A stretch of 64,000 bases of DNA from contig NZ_CP067100.1 in the NCBI RefSeq assembly GCF_016616235.1, positions 5,391,001 to 5,455,000 on the forward strand, given 5' to 3'. The position numbers and the translations under genes are program-made. This document shows, one piece after another, positions 1-9,650 of the stretch. Numbering within the stretch: position 1 is the stretch's first letter; each line of letters opens with the position of its first letter. The notes beneath the pieces are model-generated. The model made no database searches. It saw only the letters and a list, made by a program, of their open reading frames with translations, and was not told where the DNA came from. Source of the stretch: Bradyrhizobium diazoefficiens (GTDB taxonomy: Bacteria > Pseudomonadota > Alphaproteobacteria > Rhizobiales > Xanthobacteraceae).

Positions 1-783
1 ATCCGGACGCAGGCGCAGATCGACGCGGAACACATAGCCATCATAGGTGCGCTGTTGAAGGATGCGCGCCATGCCCTGCGTCACGCGGACGAAGAACGGC
101 TGCGGCTCGATATCGGGCGCGAGCGTTGTGGCATCAGGGTCGAAGAACACGATGAGATCGATGTCGCTGGAATAGTTCAGCTCGCCCGCGCCCATCTTGC
201 CCATCGCGAGCACGATCAGGCCGCAGCCTTCCTCGGGAGCCTCCGGATTGGGCGGCGAGAGCTTGCCACGTGCGGCTTCCTGCCGCAGCAGGTACTGGAG
301 CGCCGCCTGCACCGAGGACACCGCAACATCGGTCAGCGCCGCCGTCACCCGCATCACCGGCCAGACCCCCCCGATGTCGCACAGCGCAGTCAGCAGCGCG
401 GCCTCCGCCTTCATGCGGCGGAGCAGACGCATCACCTCGGCTTCGTCGCCCGCCGCGAGCACCGCGCCCCACGCCTCTGCGATCAGCGTGGGAAGATACG
501 CGTCCGGATCGCACTCGAGCAGGCGGATCAGACGCGGCGCGTCAGTGCGCACCAGATCGAACAGATAGGGCGAGAATTCCGCGATGCCGGCCAGGATGTT
601 CCGCGCGAAGGGATGGCTCAGCAAGCCCTCGATACGGGCCGATTGTGCCGGCTCAAGCTCGGCCAGCCAGCTCTCGATACGTCGTTCGTCAGTTGCGGAA
701 GCGGCAATATGGGGAGCTTCCGCGAAGCGCGCGGCGAGACTCGCTCCATGCTTGTCCGCGTTTCCCGGCGCGGAGTGGTTCAT
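1..783 (-). CDS. glnE: Glutamine synthetase adenylyltransferase/deadenylylase, N-terminal part (cut by window edge)
   Basis: Bifunctional enzyme that attaches AMP to, or removes it from, glutamine synthetase, coupling nitrogen status to ammonium assimilation in the cytoplasm. The visible 261 N-terminal residues start at an ATG at 783 and run off the left edge. The nucleotidyltransferase signature AMGKMGAGELNYSSDIDLIV is seen around residue 190, which is the family hallmark. The ATG shares an ATGA overlap with the stop of the upstream sensor kinase (stop 782-780), so the two are probably translationally coupled. The second catalytic half and C-terminus are outside the window. Identity is very likely; full length cannot be judged. 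Confidence 0.95.
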   Translation of the reverse strand, partial: MNHSAPGNADKHGASLAARFAEAPHIAASATDERRIESWLAELEPAQSARIEGLLSHPFARNILAGIAEFSPYLFDLVRTDAPRLIRLLECDPDAYLPTLIAEAWGAVLAAGDEAEVMRLLRRMKAEAALLTALCDIGGVWPVMRVTAALTDVAVSSVQAALQYLLRQEAARGKLSPPNPEAPEEGCGLIVLAMGKMGAGELNYSSDIDLIVFFDPDATTLAPDIEPQPFFVRVTQGMARILQQRTYDGYVFRVDLRLRPD

Positions 784-2240
784 GCCACCTTCTGTGGCAC
801 ATCCTGCATTGGAGGAGCAACCCTGTCGCCTGCACCCGCGCGCGCCGGCAGCACCAGCGTGGCGATGAGGCCGGGCTGGGCATCGCCCAGCCGCAATTCG
901 CCGCCATGAAGCGTCGCAACCGCGGCGGCGAGGCTGAGGCCGAGGCCGGACCCCGGCAGCGTGCGGCTGGCCTCGAGCCGCACGAATCGCTCGACGACGT
1001 GCTTGCGGTCGGCCTCGGGAATGCCGGGGCCGCGATCGATGACGCTGAGCAGCACTTGGTCGCCCTCTCGCTTCGCCTCGATCGTGATCTGCCGCGCGTC
1101 CATGCTGACCACGGTTCCGCCGGTCTGTGCGACCGGCTTGCCATATTTGATCGCATTCTCGACGAGGTTGGCGAGCGCCTGGCTGATCAGTTCGCGGTTG
1201 GCGTGAACGGGTGTGGGCTCGGCCCTGACCTTGAGCGTCATGCCGTCGTCCTCGGCGAGCGGCTCGTAGAGCTCGTGGATACCGCCCGCGACTTCGGCCG
1301 CGTCGAAATCATCCATGTTGCCGCGCGCCTGCCCGGACTCGGCGCGCGCGATCATCAGCAGCGCGTTGAAGGTGCGGATCAGGCCGTCGGATTCCTCGAT
1401 GGTCCGTTCCAGCGCGGCGCGGTAGTCGGCCTCGCAGCCCGATCTCGCCAGCGCCTCCTCGGCGCGGTTGCGCATACGCGTCAGCGGCGTCTTGAGGTCG
1501 TGGGCGATGTTGTCGGAGACTTCTTTCAGCCCCGCCATCAGCGCTTCGATCCGCTCCAGCATGGCGTTGAGATTTTCGGCGAGGCGATCGAGCTCGTCGC
1601 CGCTGCGCCCGACGGGCAAGCGCCCGCTGAGATCGCCGGTCATGATGCGCTGGGCGGTGCCGGTCATGGCATCGATGCGGGTAAGCACACGGCGGGCGAC
1701 GAAGACGCCGCCGCCGAGGCCGAGCACCACCACGATCAGGACCGACCATTGCGCCGCCTTGGCGACGATGCTGAACAGGCGCCGCCGCTCGGCGAGATCG
1801 CGGCCGATCAGCAGCCGGAAGCCGTTTTCGAGCTCGGTGACGCGCACCAGCGCGCGATGGTCGCGGTCGTCGGCATCCTCGATCCGCCGATAGGCCGTCT
1901 CCGACCAGCCGCGCGTCGCCATCACGCCGGGCGCGAGCGAGCCGACATTGCCGGCGATCGCCTGCCCGGTCGGTGTGGTCACGAGGTAGAGGTTGGCGCC
2001 CGGCCGCAGCGCGCGATACTCGATCGTGCGCACGAGGCCGAACATGCCGCGGCGGCCGTAGATCTCGTTGATCTCCGAGGTCTCGGAGTTCACCGTCTGC
2101 GTGATTTCCTCGGTGATCAGCCGCCGCGTGTTCCAGGCGAAATAGCCGAGCAGCGAGGCCGCGAACATCGCGAACAGCAGCAGATAGACCAGCGTCAGCC
2201 GGAACGCCGTGGTGCGGACGAGTTTACCGAATGCCGTCAC
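780..2240 (-). CDS. HAMP-containing sensor histidine kinase
   Basis: Inner-membrane sensor kinase of 486 residues, partner of the response regulator encoded just upstream. There is an N-terminal membrane segment (about residues 12-34), a periplasmic region, a second membrane segment (about 165-182), a HAMP linker, a HisKA domain with the phospho-accepting His near 247 in DNIAHDLKTPL, and an HATPase domain with N box (NLVENAIKYG), DRGPGIP and GSGLGLSL motifs. Its start overlaps the regulator by 17 bases and its stop overlaps glnE by 4, so regulator, kinase and glnE look like one transcription unit. The signal is unknown; the nearby degP suggests envelope stress, which is inference only. Confidence 0.93.
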   Translation of the reverse strand: MTAFGKLVRTTAFRLTLVYLLLFAMFAASLLGYFAWNTRRLITEEITQTVNSETSEINEIYGRRGMFGLVRTIEYRALRPGANLYLVTTPTGQAIAGNVGSLAPGVMATRGWSETAYRRIEDADDRDHRALVRVTELENGFRLLIGRDLAERRRLFSIVAKAAQWSVLIVVVLGLGGGVFVARRVLTRIDAMTGTAQRIMTGDLSGRLPVGRSGDELDRLAENLNAMLERIEALMAGLKEVSDNIAHDLKTPLTRMRNRAEEALARSGCEADYRAALERTIEESDGLIRTFNALLMIARAESGQARGNMDDFDAAEVAGGIHELYEPLAEDDGMTLKVRAEPTPVHANRELISQALANLVENAIKYGKPVAQTGGTVVSMDARQITIEAKREGDQVLLSVIDRGPGIPEADRKHVVERFVRLEASRTLPGSGLGLSLAAAVATLHGGELRLGDAQPGLIATLVLPARAGAGDRVAPPMQDVPQKVA

Positions 2241-2904
2241 GGATCATGTACCCGGCGCCGCGGATCGTGTGCAGCAGCGGCCGCTCGAAACCCTTGTCGA
2301 TCTTGGAGCGCAGCCGCGAGATGTGCACGTCGATGACGTTGGTCTGCGGATCGAAATGGTAGTCCCAGACGTTTTCCAGCAGCATGGTGCGCGTGACGAC
2401 TTGGCCGGCATGCTTCATGAGGTATTCGAGCAGGCGGAATTCACGCGGCTGCAGCGTCAGCTCGTCCTTGCCGCGGGCGACGCGATGGGAGAGCCGGTCG
2501 AGTTCGAGATCGCCGACGCGATAGATCGTGTCCTCGGCAGGTCCCCCGCGGCGGCGCGACAGCACCTCGACGCGGGCCAAGAGCTCGGCGAAGGAATAGG
2601 GTTTTGGCAGATAGTCGTCGCCGCCGGCGCGCAGGCCCTTGATGCGGTCATCGACCTGGCCGAGCGCGGAGAGAATCAGCACGGGCGTCGTGTTGTCCTT
2701 GTCGCGGAGCGCGCCGATCAGCGACAGGCCGTCGCGCTTGGGCAGCATGCGGTCGACCACCAGCACGTCATAGTCGCCGTTCTCGGCCATGGCGAGGCCT
2801 TCCTCGCCGTCGGCAGCGAGATCGGCGATGTGACCGACTTCGCGAAACGCCTTCACGAGGTAGTCGGCGGATTCGCGGTCGTCTTCAATGATGAGGAGGC
2901 GCAT
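2224..2904 (-). CDS. OmpR/PhoB-type response regulator
   Basis: Cytoplasmic DNA-binding regulator of 226 residues. The receiver domain has the acidic pocket (IIEDD at 5-9), phospho-acceptor Asp near 51 (VVDRMLPKRDG) and the conserved Lys (LPKPYSF). The C-terminal winged helix has the usual NVWDYHFDPQTNVIDVHISR segment. I chose the ATG at 2904 because MRLLIIEDD is the normal beginning of the family; a TTG ten codons upstream (2934) is also open but lies directly against its only AAGG-like sequence. It overlaps the downstream kinase by 17 bases. A strong hairpin lies between it and degP upstream, so it may have its own promoter. Confidence 0.94.
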   Translation of the reverse strand: MRLLIIEDDRESADYLVKAFREVGHIADLAADGEEGLAMAENGDYDVLVVDRMLPKRDGLSLIGALRDKDNTTPVLILSALGQVDDRIKGLRAGGDDYLPKPYSFAELLARVEVLSRRRGGPAEDTIYRVGDLELDRLSHRVARGKDELTLQPREFRLLEYLMKHAGQVVTRTMLLENVWDYHFDPQTNVIDVHISRLRSKIDKGFERPLLHTIRGAGYMIRDGIR

Positions 2905-3030
2905 CGTGCGTTCGGCGGCGGTCAAGGGAGTCAACCTTCTATGAACATGGCGCGAGCGGCAATCGCATGCAAGCCAAGCGAAAGAGACTTGGTCGAGAAC
3001 TTAAGTCGAGAACCTGGGTCGACAAAGGGC

Positions 3031-3061
3031 GGGCGGTGAAGCTGGGGGGACTTCACCGCCC
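3031..3061. terminator. Strong 11-bp-arm hairpin between degP and the response regulator
   Basis: Perfect inverted repeat GGGCGGTGAAG (3031-3041) and CTTCACCGCCC (3051-3061) around a 9-base loop. It lies 140 bases past the degP stop on the minus strand. There is no long T run on the minus side, so it is either a weak intrinsic terminator, an mRNA-stabilising structure, or an attenuator in front of the regulator gene. Confidence 0.5.
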
Positions 3062-3200
3062 TAGGCCTTCCGACGGAGGGGGGCGTAATTCCACCGGAAG
3101 GTAGACAGGGGAAGCAATCGTTGCGCTGCTCCCCCGAGGAGCGTCGGCGGCGGGGGCGACTGATGCCGGCGACACCCCTCATCTCACAGGCTCCTGGCCC

Positions 3201-4775
3201 TCAGCCTTTGGCGATGGGCACGGCTACGAAGCGCGACTGGCCGCCGCTCTTCACGCGCATCAGGACGCTGTTCTTGTTGTCGGTCCGCGCCGCATTGATG
3301 GCGTCGCGGACTTCGCCGGCGGTGGCCACGGTCTTGCCGCCGACCTCGAGGATCACGTCACCTTCCTTGAAGCCGCGTTCGGCCGCGGCGCTCTTCGGAT
3401 CGACTTCGGTGACGACGACGCCTTCCTTGCCGGCGCCAGCCACGGAGTTGGCAGGGGCAACGGTCATGCCGAGCTTCGGCACGTCGGTGCCCTTGCTTGC
3501 ACCCTTGCCGGTGTCATTGTCGGTGTCGGCCTTGGCCTCGACCGTGTTCGGGAGCTGGCCGAGGGTGAGGTTGATGACCTTGTCCTGGCCCTTGTGCAGC
3601 ACGTTGAGCTTCACCGTCGCTCCGGGCGCCATGCCGCCAATGGTGCGGGCGAGCTCGCGGGCGTCCTTGACGGATTCGCCGTTGACTGCGGTGATGACGT
3701 CGCCGGATTCGATGCCGGCCTTGGCGGCCGGACCGTTCGCCTGGGGCTCCGCCACCAGCGCGCCTTCGGCCTTCTTCATGCCGAGGCTGTCGGCGATGTC
3801 GGATGTCACCGGCTGGATCTGCACGCCGATCCAGCCGCGGCTGACCGAGCCCTTGTCCTTGAGCTGGGCCACCACGCTCTTCACGGTGTTGGCCGGAATC
3901 GAGAACGCGATGCCGACGCTGCCGCCGGAGGGCGAATAGATCGCGGTGTTGACGCCCATCACCTCGCCTTCGGTGTTGAAAGCCGGACCGCCCGAATTGC
4001 CCTTGTTCACGGGCGCGTCGATCTGGATGAAATCGTCATAGGGACCGTTGCCGATGTCGCGGCCGCTGGCCGAGACGATGCCGGCGGTCACGGTGCCGCC
4101 GAGGCCGAAGGGATTGCCGACCGCCAGCACCCAGTCGCCGATCCGCGGCTTGCCGTCGGCAAGCTTGGCGAACGGGAAATTCGAGCTGCCCTCGACCTTG
4201 ATCAAGGCAAGGTCGGTGCGCTGGTCGGTGCCGATCACCTTGGCGGTGTAGGTCTTGCCGTCGTCGGTGGTGACCTCGACCTTGTCGGCGCCGTCGACGA
4301 CGTGGTTGTTGGTCACGGCATAGCCGTCGGCCGAGATGAAGAAGCCGGAGCCCTGGCCCTGCACGACGCGGCCACGGCCGCCCTTGAGGCCCGGGAAACC
4401 ATCCGGACCACCGAAGCGGCGGAAGAAGCGCTCCATCGGCGAGCCCGGCTGGAACGGCGAGGAATCGTCGCCGTCATCGTTGCTTGCGGTCTTTTCCTTG
4501 ATGTTGACCTTCACCGAGATCACCGACGGCTTCACGCGCTCGACGATGTCGGCAAAGCCGATCGGACGCTCGACTTTCTTGACTTCGTTGTTGACCTGCG
4601 CATGCGCCGGGCTGGAGAACAGGTCGGCCGGCGAGACCGACGGGCTGAAGCCGTAGACGGCGGCCCCGAGGCCGGCGACGACCGAGGCCATCAGCGCGAT
4701 CTTGCGCGCGGAAAACACCGACCGGCGCGGCTGCCGGTTGGACGGAAGGTTCGAGAGGTCGATACGGTCGGTCAT
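3201..4775 (-). CDS. degP: Do-family periplasmic serine endopeptidase/chaperone (DegP/MucD)
   Basis: Envelope quality-control protease of 524 residues that degrades misfolded periplasmic proteins. A basic N-terminus is followed by a hydrophobic segment (about 26-45) and an SPAHAQ sequence at 55-60, consistent with export. The trypsin-like domain shows the triad His158 (VTNNHVVDG), Asp188 (RTDLALIKV) and Ser261 (GNSGGPAFN). Two PDZ domains follow at about 315-400 and 430-515. Start ATG at 4775 has GGAG eight bases upstream. It follows cycL by 227 bases and precedes the two-component pair on the same strand, the order also known from other rhizobia. Length and motifs are full; no sign of damage. 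Confidence 0.96.
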   Translation of the reverse strand: MTDRIDLSNLPSNRQPRRSVFSARKIALMASVVAGLGAAVYGFSPSVSPADLFSSPAHAQVNNEVKKVERPIGFADIVERVKPSVISVKVNIKEKTASNDDGDDSSPFQPGSPMERFFRRFGGPDGFPGLKGGRGRVVQGQGSGFFISADGYAVTNNHVVDGADKVEVTTDDGKTYTAKVIGTDQRTDLALIKVEGSSNFPFAKLADGKPRIGDWVLAVGNPFGLGGTVTAGIVSASGRDIGNGPYDDFIQIDAPVNKGNSGGPAFNTEGEVMGVNTAIYSPSGGSVGIAFSIPANTVKSVVAQLKDKGSVSRGWIGVQIQPVTSDIADSLGMKKAEGALVAEPQANGPAAKAGIESGDVITAVNGESVKDARELARTIGGMAPGATVKLNVLHKGQDKVINLTLGQLPNTVEAKADTDNDTGKGASKGTDVPKLGMTVAPANSVAGAGKEGVVVTEVDPKSAAAERGFKEGDVILEVGGKTVATAGEVRDAINAARTDNKNSVLMRVKSGGQSRFVAVPIAKG

Positions 4776-5002
4776 GCAGAGATCTCCAGGGCCTTGAAAT
4801 CCATTTGGCGCCGAATGGCAGCGCCTTACGGTCCTGAAGATGGGGACTCCCGCCTTACCGCGCGCTGGCGGCGGGGTTAAACTTTTGTAATGAAGGGGCG
4901 GGCCGGATGCGGCGGTTTAACGCAGGCCGAAAGTCGTGGTCGGACAGGAACTTAATCGAGTTCCGGCAACCGGCGTCAAAGCGCGATCGTCGCCTCGCGA
5001 AG

Positions 5003-5488
5003 CTAGCGCGAGGGGGTGGTGTCGTCGGACATCAAGGCGGCAAGCCGCGCCTGTTCCTCGGGCGTGAGCGGCGGTGCCGGCGCATCTGCACCGCTTCGCG
5101 CGCGACGGCGGATTTGCAGCCACAGCGCGAGGCCGCCGCCGGTCAGCAGCAGAGGCGCGAGCAGCCAGAGCAGCATGGTCTGGCGCTCGAAGCGCGGCTT
5201 GAGCAGCACGAACTCGCCATAGCGCGCGACGAGAAAATCGAGCACCTGCGCATTGCTGTCGCCCGCAGCGATGCGTTCGCGGACCAGCAGCCGCAAATCG
5301 CGCGCCAGCGGCGCGTCGGAATCGTCGATCGACTGGTTCTGGCAGACCATGCAGCGCAGCTCGCGCGACAAGTCGCGCGCACGGGCCTCCTTCACCGGGT
5401 CCGACATGATCTCGTCGGGCTGCACGGCATGCGCCGCCGGCGAAGCCAACAGCATCAACGCGACGAACGCGGCCATCATCCGGCGCAT
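5003..5488 (-). CDS. cycL: Cytochrome c maturation protein CycL/CcmH
   Basis: Membrane-anchored thiol oxidoreductase of 161 residues that reduces apocytochrome c heme-binding cysteines before heme ligation. It has a signal-like N-terminus (MRRMMAAFVALMLLASPAAHA), the LRCMVCQNQ motif with Cys46 and Cys49, and a C-terminal membrane segment (about 100-123). The start at 5488 is preferred over longer in-frame ones: it begins the signal sequence and sits 5 bases after the cycK stop. Last gene of cycHJKL; the 227-base gap to degP suggests the operon ends or weakens here. Confidence 0.94.
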   Translation of the reverse strand: MRRMMAAFVALMLLASPAAHAVQPDEIMSDPVKEARARDLSRELRCMVCQNQSIDDSDAPLARDLRLLVRERIAAGDSNAQVLDFLVARYGEFVLLKPRFERQTMLLWLLAPLLLTGGGLALWLQIRRRARSGADAPAPPLTPEEQARLAALMSDDTTPSR

Positions 5489-5493
5489 CAAGA

Positions 5494-7476
5494 TCACTCC
5501 GCCGGCTGGAGGCGCTGCTTGGCCCGCGCCGGCTTTGGCGCACCGACCCGCAGGCGGCGGTCGGACAGCGACAGCATGCCGCCGAACGCCATCAGCACCG
5601 GCCCCCACCAGATCAGGAGCACCAGCGGCTTGTGATAGATGCGGACGGCGATGGCACCTTCCGCGGTGGCATCGCCGAGCGAAACGTAGAGCTGACTTGC
5701 GCCGCGCGTCAGCAGCGCGGCCTCCGTGGTCGAAGAGCCACGCGTGGTAAAGCTGCGTTTCGACGGCGTCATGACGCTGATCATCCCGCCGTCGCGGCCG
5801 ACGCTGAACTCGGCGATCATCTCGCGATAGTTCGGCCCCTGGCGCGAAAACAGGCCGTCAAGCTTGAGGTCGTAGCCGGCGACATGGGCGACGTCGTTCT
5901 GCTTCATCGTCGCGATGTATTCGCTGTTCCAGGTGGTCTCGCAGACGATTCCGATCAGGGCGATGCCGAGGCCGGCATGTGCGAATGCCGCCCCCCAGGC
6001 CGAGCGCGGCAGGCCGCGGGCCCGGTGCAAGGCCGTTGCGAACGGCAGCCGCACGAGGCCGGTGCGCTCGACAATGTCCGTGACGGCGCCGGCGATGACG
6101 AAGATGCCGAGTCCGATCGCGAGCGGCGCCAGCGTACTGCCCCCGCTCGCCCAGCCCCAGGCGACGGCGACGGCGACGAGGCCGGCGACGCCCGCGGCGA
6201 GCAGGCGCTGGGTGACACCGAGCAGATCGCCGCGCTTCCACGCCAGCATTGGGCCGAACGGGACTGCGAGCAGCAGCAACGTGAACAATGGCACGAACGT
6301 CAGATTGTAGAACGGCGCGCCGACCGACATCTTGAAATCGGCCAGCACTTCCATCGCCAGCGGATAGAGCGTGCCAAACAGCACGACCGCGCAGGCCACG
6401 GTCAGCAGCAGATTGTTCAGCACCAGCGCGCCCTCGCGCGAGATCGGCGCGAACAGGCCGCCCTGCTTCAACGAGGTGGCGCGGCCCGCGAACAGCGACA
6501 GGCTGCCGCCGATGAATAGGCAAAGGATCAGCAGGATGAACACGCCGCGGGTCGGATCGGTGGCGAAAGCGTGCACCGAGGTGATGACGCCCGAGCGCAC
6601 CAGGAAGGTGCCGAGCAGCGACAGCGAGAAGGTCAGAATCGACAGCAGGATAGTCCAGACCTTCAGCGCGTTGCGCTTCTCCATCACCAGCGCCGAGTGC
6701 AGCAGCGCGGTGCCGGCGAGCCACGGCATCAGCGAGGCGTTCTCGACCGGATCCCAGAACCACCAGCCGCCCCAGCCGAGCTCGTAATAGGCCCAGTACG
6801 AGCCCATCGCGATGCCCAAGGTCAGGAAGATCCAGGCCGCCAGCGTCCAGGGCCGCACCCAGCGCGCCCAGGCCGCATCGATCCGCCCCTCGAGCAGCGC
6901 GGCGATCGCAAAGGAGAACGAGATCGAGAAGCCGACATAGCCGAGATAGAGCATCGGCGGATGCACCGCGAGGCCGATGTCCTGCAGCACCGGGTTGAGA
7001 TCGCGTCCCTCGATCGGCGGGGTCGCGATGCGCAGGAACGGATTCGAGGTCATCAGGATGAAGAGATAGAACGCGCTGGCGATCCAGGCCTGCACGGCCA
7101 GCACATGCGCGCGCAGCGACAGCGGCAAATTGTTGCCGAACGCTGCGACCAGGCCGCCGAACAATGCCAGGATCGACACCCACAGCAGCATCGAGCCTTC
7201 ATGGTTTCCCCACACGCCGGTGATCTTGTAGAGCAGCGGCTTCATCGAGTGGGAATTCTCGTAGACGTTGGCGACCGAGAAATCCGAGTTCACGTGCAAC
7301 GTCACCAGCGCGATGAACGAGGCGGCCACGAACAGCAGCTGCGCCAGCGCCGTGGAGCGCGCCACGTTCATCAGCGCGGCATCGCGCAGGCGCGCGCCGA
7401 TCAGCGGCACGATGGACTGGATCAGCGCGAGCCCAAGCGCCAGCACCAGCGCGTAATGTCCTGACTCCGCGATCAC
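5494..7476 (-). CDS. cycK: Heme lyase subunit CycK/CcmF
   Basis: Large inner-membrane protein (660 residues, many membrane spans) that takes heme from holo-CcmE and joins it covalently to apocytochrome c in the periplasm. The tryptophan-rich WWD signature [20 protein letters not shown] lies near residues 230-250, and conserved periplasmic His residues flank it. Its ATG forms a 4-base ATGA overlap with the cycJ stop (7476-7473), and its own stop is 5 bases before cycL, so the set is translated as a coupled series. Length is normal for the family. Confidence 0.97.
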   Translation of the reverse strand: MIAESGHYALVLALGLALIQSIVPLIGARLRDAALMNVARSTALAQLLFVAASFIALVTLHVNSDFSVANVYENSHSMKPLLYKITGVWGNHEGSMLLWVSILALFGGLVAAFGNNLPLSLRAHVLAVQAWIASAFYLFILMTSNPFLRIATPPIEGRDLNPVLQDIGLAVHPPMLYLGYVGFSISFSFAIAALLEGRIDAAWARWVRPWTLAAWIFLTLGIAMGSYWAYYELGWGGWWFWDPVENASLMPWLAGTALLHSALVMEKRNALKVWTILLSILTFSLSLLGTFLVRSGVITSVHAFATDPTRGVFILLILCLFIGGSLSLFAGRATSLKQGGLFAPISREGALVLNNLLLTVACAVVLFGTLYPLAMEVLADFKMSVGAPFYNLTFVPLFTLLLLAVPFGPMLAWKRGDLLGVTQRLLAAGVAGLVAVAVAWGWASGGSTLAPLAIGLGIFVIAGAVTDIVERTGLVRLPFATALHRARGLPRSAWGAAFAHAGLGIALIGIVCETTWNSEYIATMKQNDVAHVAGYDLKLDGLFSRQGPNYREMIAEFSVGRDGGMISVMTPSKRSFTTRGSSTTEAALLTRGASQLYVSLGDATAEGAIAVRIYHKPLVLLIWWGPVLMAFGGMLSLSDRRLRVGAPKPARAKQRLQPAE

Positions 7477-7982
7477 CGCACCGCTCCCTGCGGGTTGCCC
7501 TGCGCCGTCGTGGCCGCAGGCTTGCCGCCACCAGAGGCCTGCGGACCGTAATCGTCCTTCCAGTGGCCCTGCTTCTTCAGGGCATCGGCGACGTCCTTGG
7601 GCATGTAGGTCTCGTCGTGCTTGGCGAGCACGGTGTCGGCCTTGAACACGCCGCTGGCGTCGAGCGCGCCTTCGGCAACGACGCCCTGCCCTTCGCGGAA
7701 CAGGTCGGGAAGGATGCCTTTATAGGCGACCGGAAGTTTTGCGTTGCCGTCGGCGACCTCGAAGGTCACCGCGAGATTGTCGCCGCGCTGGAGCGAGCCG
7801 GGCTGCACCAGGCCGCCGAGGCGAAACCGCTTGCCGGGCTGGACGTGCTTCTCGGCCACCATGGTCGGGGTCGAGAAGAACACGATGGAGTCGCGCAGTG
7901 CGTTGAGCACCAGCGCGGCCGCGAGCGCGAGCACGGCGAGCGAGCCGCCGATGATGGTCATGCGTCGCTGCTTGCGGGTCAT
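7473..7982 (-). CDS. cycJ: Heme chaperone CycJ/CcmE
   Basis: Periplasmic heme chaperone of 169 residues, anchored by an N-terminal membrane segment (about 9-28). It binds heme covalently through His122 in the motif KHDETYMP, followed by a flexible C-terminal tail rich in Gly/Pro/Ala. I chose ATG 7982 ([13 protein letters not shown]), which gives the canonical N-terminus; the longer in-frame extension reads through the intergenic space. It lies 37 bases after cycH and overlaps cycK by ATGA. Confidence 0.95.
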   Translation of the reverse strand: MTRKQRRMTIIGGSLAVLALAAALVLNALRDSIVFFSTPTMVAEKHVQPGKRFRLGGLVQPGSLQRGDNLAVTFEVADGNAKLPVAYKGILPDLFREGQGVVAEGALDASGVFKADTVLAKHDETYMPKDVADALKKQGHWKDDYGPQASGGGKPAATTAQGNPQGAVR

Positions 7983-8019
7983 GGCGTGTCCGTTCTCCGT
8001 CCGTCTCGTTCCACTCTCG

Positions 8020-9150
8020 TCATCCGTCGAGCCCGAGAGTCCTGAGGCCTTCGTTGAGCTGGCGCAGCCGCTCGCCGTCATTGGCGACCGCCTGGCGGGC
8101 GTCGGTCGACGCGCCCCTCGCCTTGTCGCGATCGCCCATGACGAGATAGGCGCGCACCAGGCGGAGCCACCCCTCGACGTCCTCGCCGTTCTGCTTGAGG
8201 CGCGTAGCGAGACGTTCGACCATGCCGCGGATCATCGCGTTGCGATCACCTTCGTTCATATCCCTGGACGCTGCGATCGTCTCATCCGGCAGCGCCGGCA
8301 TCGTCGCGCCGCCGCCGCCGACCCGCGCCAGCGCGGATTGCACCAGAGGCCGCCACGGCGCATCCGCCGGCGCTTTCGCCAGCAGAGCGCGCCAGATATT
8401 GGCCGCGTCGTCCTTGCGGCCGTCCTGCTCGGCGGCAAGCCCGAGGAAATAATTCGCCTTGGGATCATCGGCGTTCAGCGCATGGGCGCGCTCGAACTCG
8501 CTCTTCGCCTCGGCGGTCACCACGCCGCTGGCGACGGCCGCGATCGCTTCACCGAGGTCCGACCGGCGCTCCGCACTCTCGCCACTATAAGTGATCGCGT
8601 TGCGATAGGCGCGCACGGCATCATCGAAGCGGCCGAGCCGCTCCAGCACCGGGGCGAGCACATTCCAGCCGCGGCCGTCGGTCGGATTCTTTTCCAGATG
8701 TTGCTCCACCTGCACGACCAGATTCTCGAGCGACTGCGCCATGCCGGAGCCTGCCCCGCGCTCCCGCTGTGCCAGCGGAAAGTCGCGCAACAGCGGCGAG
8801 CCAAGCGGCATGTAGATGCCGACCGCAACCAGCGGCAGCCCGACCAGCGCCAGCACGGCCGCCGCACGACGCCATTTCAGGCTCGATTTCGGCTCCAATG
8901 CCGGCTCGCTGGCAGCAGCGGTGAGGAGCCTGCGGCTGATCTCGACGCGCGCGGCTTCCGCTTCGGGCGCTACGATCAGCCCTGCGGCGAGATCACGCTC
9001 GATCTCGGTCAACTGGTCCTTGTAGACCGCGACCTCACTGCCCTGATTTTGGCTGTCCTGATCTTGCGCACGCGCGCCGCGGCCGAGCGGCCAGAGCACG
9101 GCGAAAATCGCCGCGACCGTCATCAGCGCGAACACGAACCACAACGTCAT
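8020..9150 (-). CDS. cycH: Cytochrome c maturation protein CycH/CcmI (TPR)
   Basis: Membrane-anchored apocytochrome chaperone of 376 residues. Two N-terminal membrane segments (about 2-20 and 95-115) bracket a cytoplasmic loop; the periplasmic C-terminal part contains TPR-like helices (for example [20 protein letters not shown] and [19 protein letters not shown]). Start ATG 9150 ([12 protein letters not shown]) has GGAAG eight bases upstream and matches the usual N-terminus, so the 26-codon upstream extension is rejected. First gene of cycHJKL; mutants in this operon in Rhizobium leguminosarum lack c-type cytochromes and are impaired in iron uptake (established knowledge). Confidence 0.94.
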   Translation of the reverse strand: MTLWFVFALMTVAAIFAVLWPLGRGARAQDQDSQNQGSEVAVYKDQLTEIERDLAAGLIVAPEAEAARVEISRRLLTAAASEPALEPKSSLKWRRAAAVLALVGLPLVAVGIYMPLGSPLLRDFPLAQRERGAGSGMAQSLENLVVQVEQHLEKNPTDGRGWNVLAPVLERLGRFDDAVRAYRNAITYSGESAERRSDLGEAIAAVASGVVTAEAKSEFERAHALNADDPKANYFLGLAAEQDGRKDDAANIWRALLAKAPADAPWRPLVQSALARVGGGGATMPALPDETIAASRDMNEGDRNAMIRGMVERLATRLKQNGEDVEGWLRLVRAYLVMGDRDKARGASTDARQAVANDGERLRQLNEGLRTLGLDG

Positions 9151-9280
9151 CTGGCAAGCTTCCGGAAGCGCGCGAGCCGCGCCCATAGCTGGCTTTACAC
9201 CACGGCCGGACGATGCGGCAATTGACAATTGTCAATTCGGCGCGACCGCGCGCAGTCCGTAACGGTGGAAATCCAACGGC

Positions 9281-9616
9281 TTAGCCGATCTCGAAGTCCG
9301 CGCTCTGGGCGGCGTGCTCGCCATGCCCATTGAAGGCCTTCAGGAAGTATGTTCCGGGCTCGATGGCGTCGGGCAATCTGATGCGGAGCGCGCCGACGGG
9401 AACCGGAGATGCAACCTTGGTGACGGTCTCCGGCAATTGGCGACCGCTTGCCTTCTCGACCAGCACGATCTTCGCGCCGACCATCAGCCTTTGATATTTG
9501 GCAACTACGACGCGGTTCTCAATTTCGATGGAGCTGATAACGGGTTTCATGCGCCCACAGATGGAAATTTCAAAAACTTGCACGGTGACCGTAGGGCTCG
9601 TCACCGGTATCGTCAA
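9281..9616 (-). CDS. Hypothetical protein, possible single beta-sandwich domain
   Basis: A 111-residue protein that I do not recognise. It is rich in Val/Ile and short strand-like stretches and ends SADFEIG, the kind of ending seen in small Ig-like or IPT-like beta domains. There is no clear signal peptide or membrane segment. Base composition is less GC-rich than its neighbours. It lies between cycH and a conserved hypothetical on the same strand, separated by 130 bases from cycH. An opposite-strand frame (9314-9622) overlaps but reads like a shadow. Coding is likely; function unknown. Confidence 0.6.
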   Translation of the reverse strand: MTIPVTSPTVTVQVFEISICGRMKPVISSIEIENRVVVAKYQRLMVGAKIVLVEKASGRQLPETVTKVASPVPVGALRIRLPDAIEPGTYFLKAFNGHGEHAAQSADFEIG

Positions 9617-9650
9617 CTATAAATTGTACTTACGAAAATGTGCGCTTGGA

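Noticed and set aside
4948..4965. GGAACT/AGTTCC inverted repeat near the end of cycL as an EcfG-type promoter
   Set aside because: The expected CGTT -10 element at 16-17 bases is absent on either strand.
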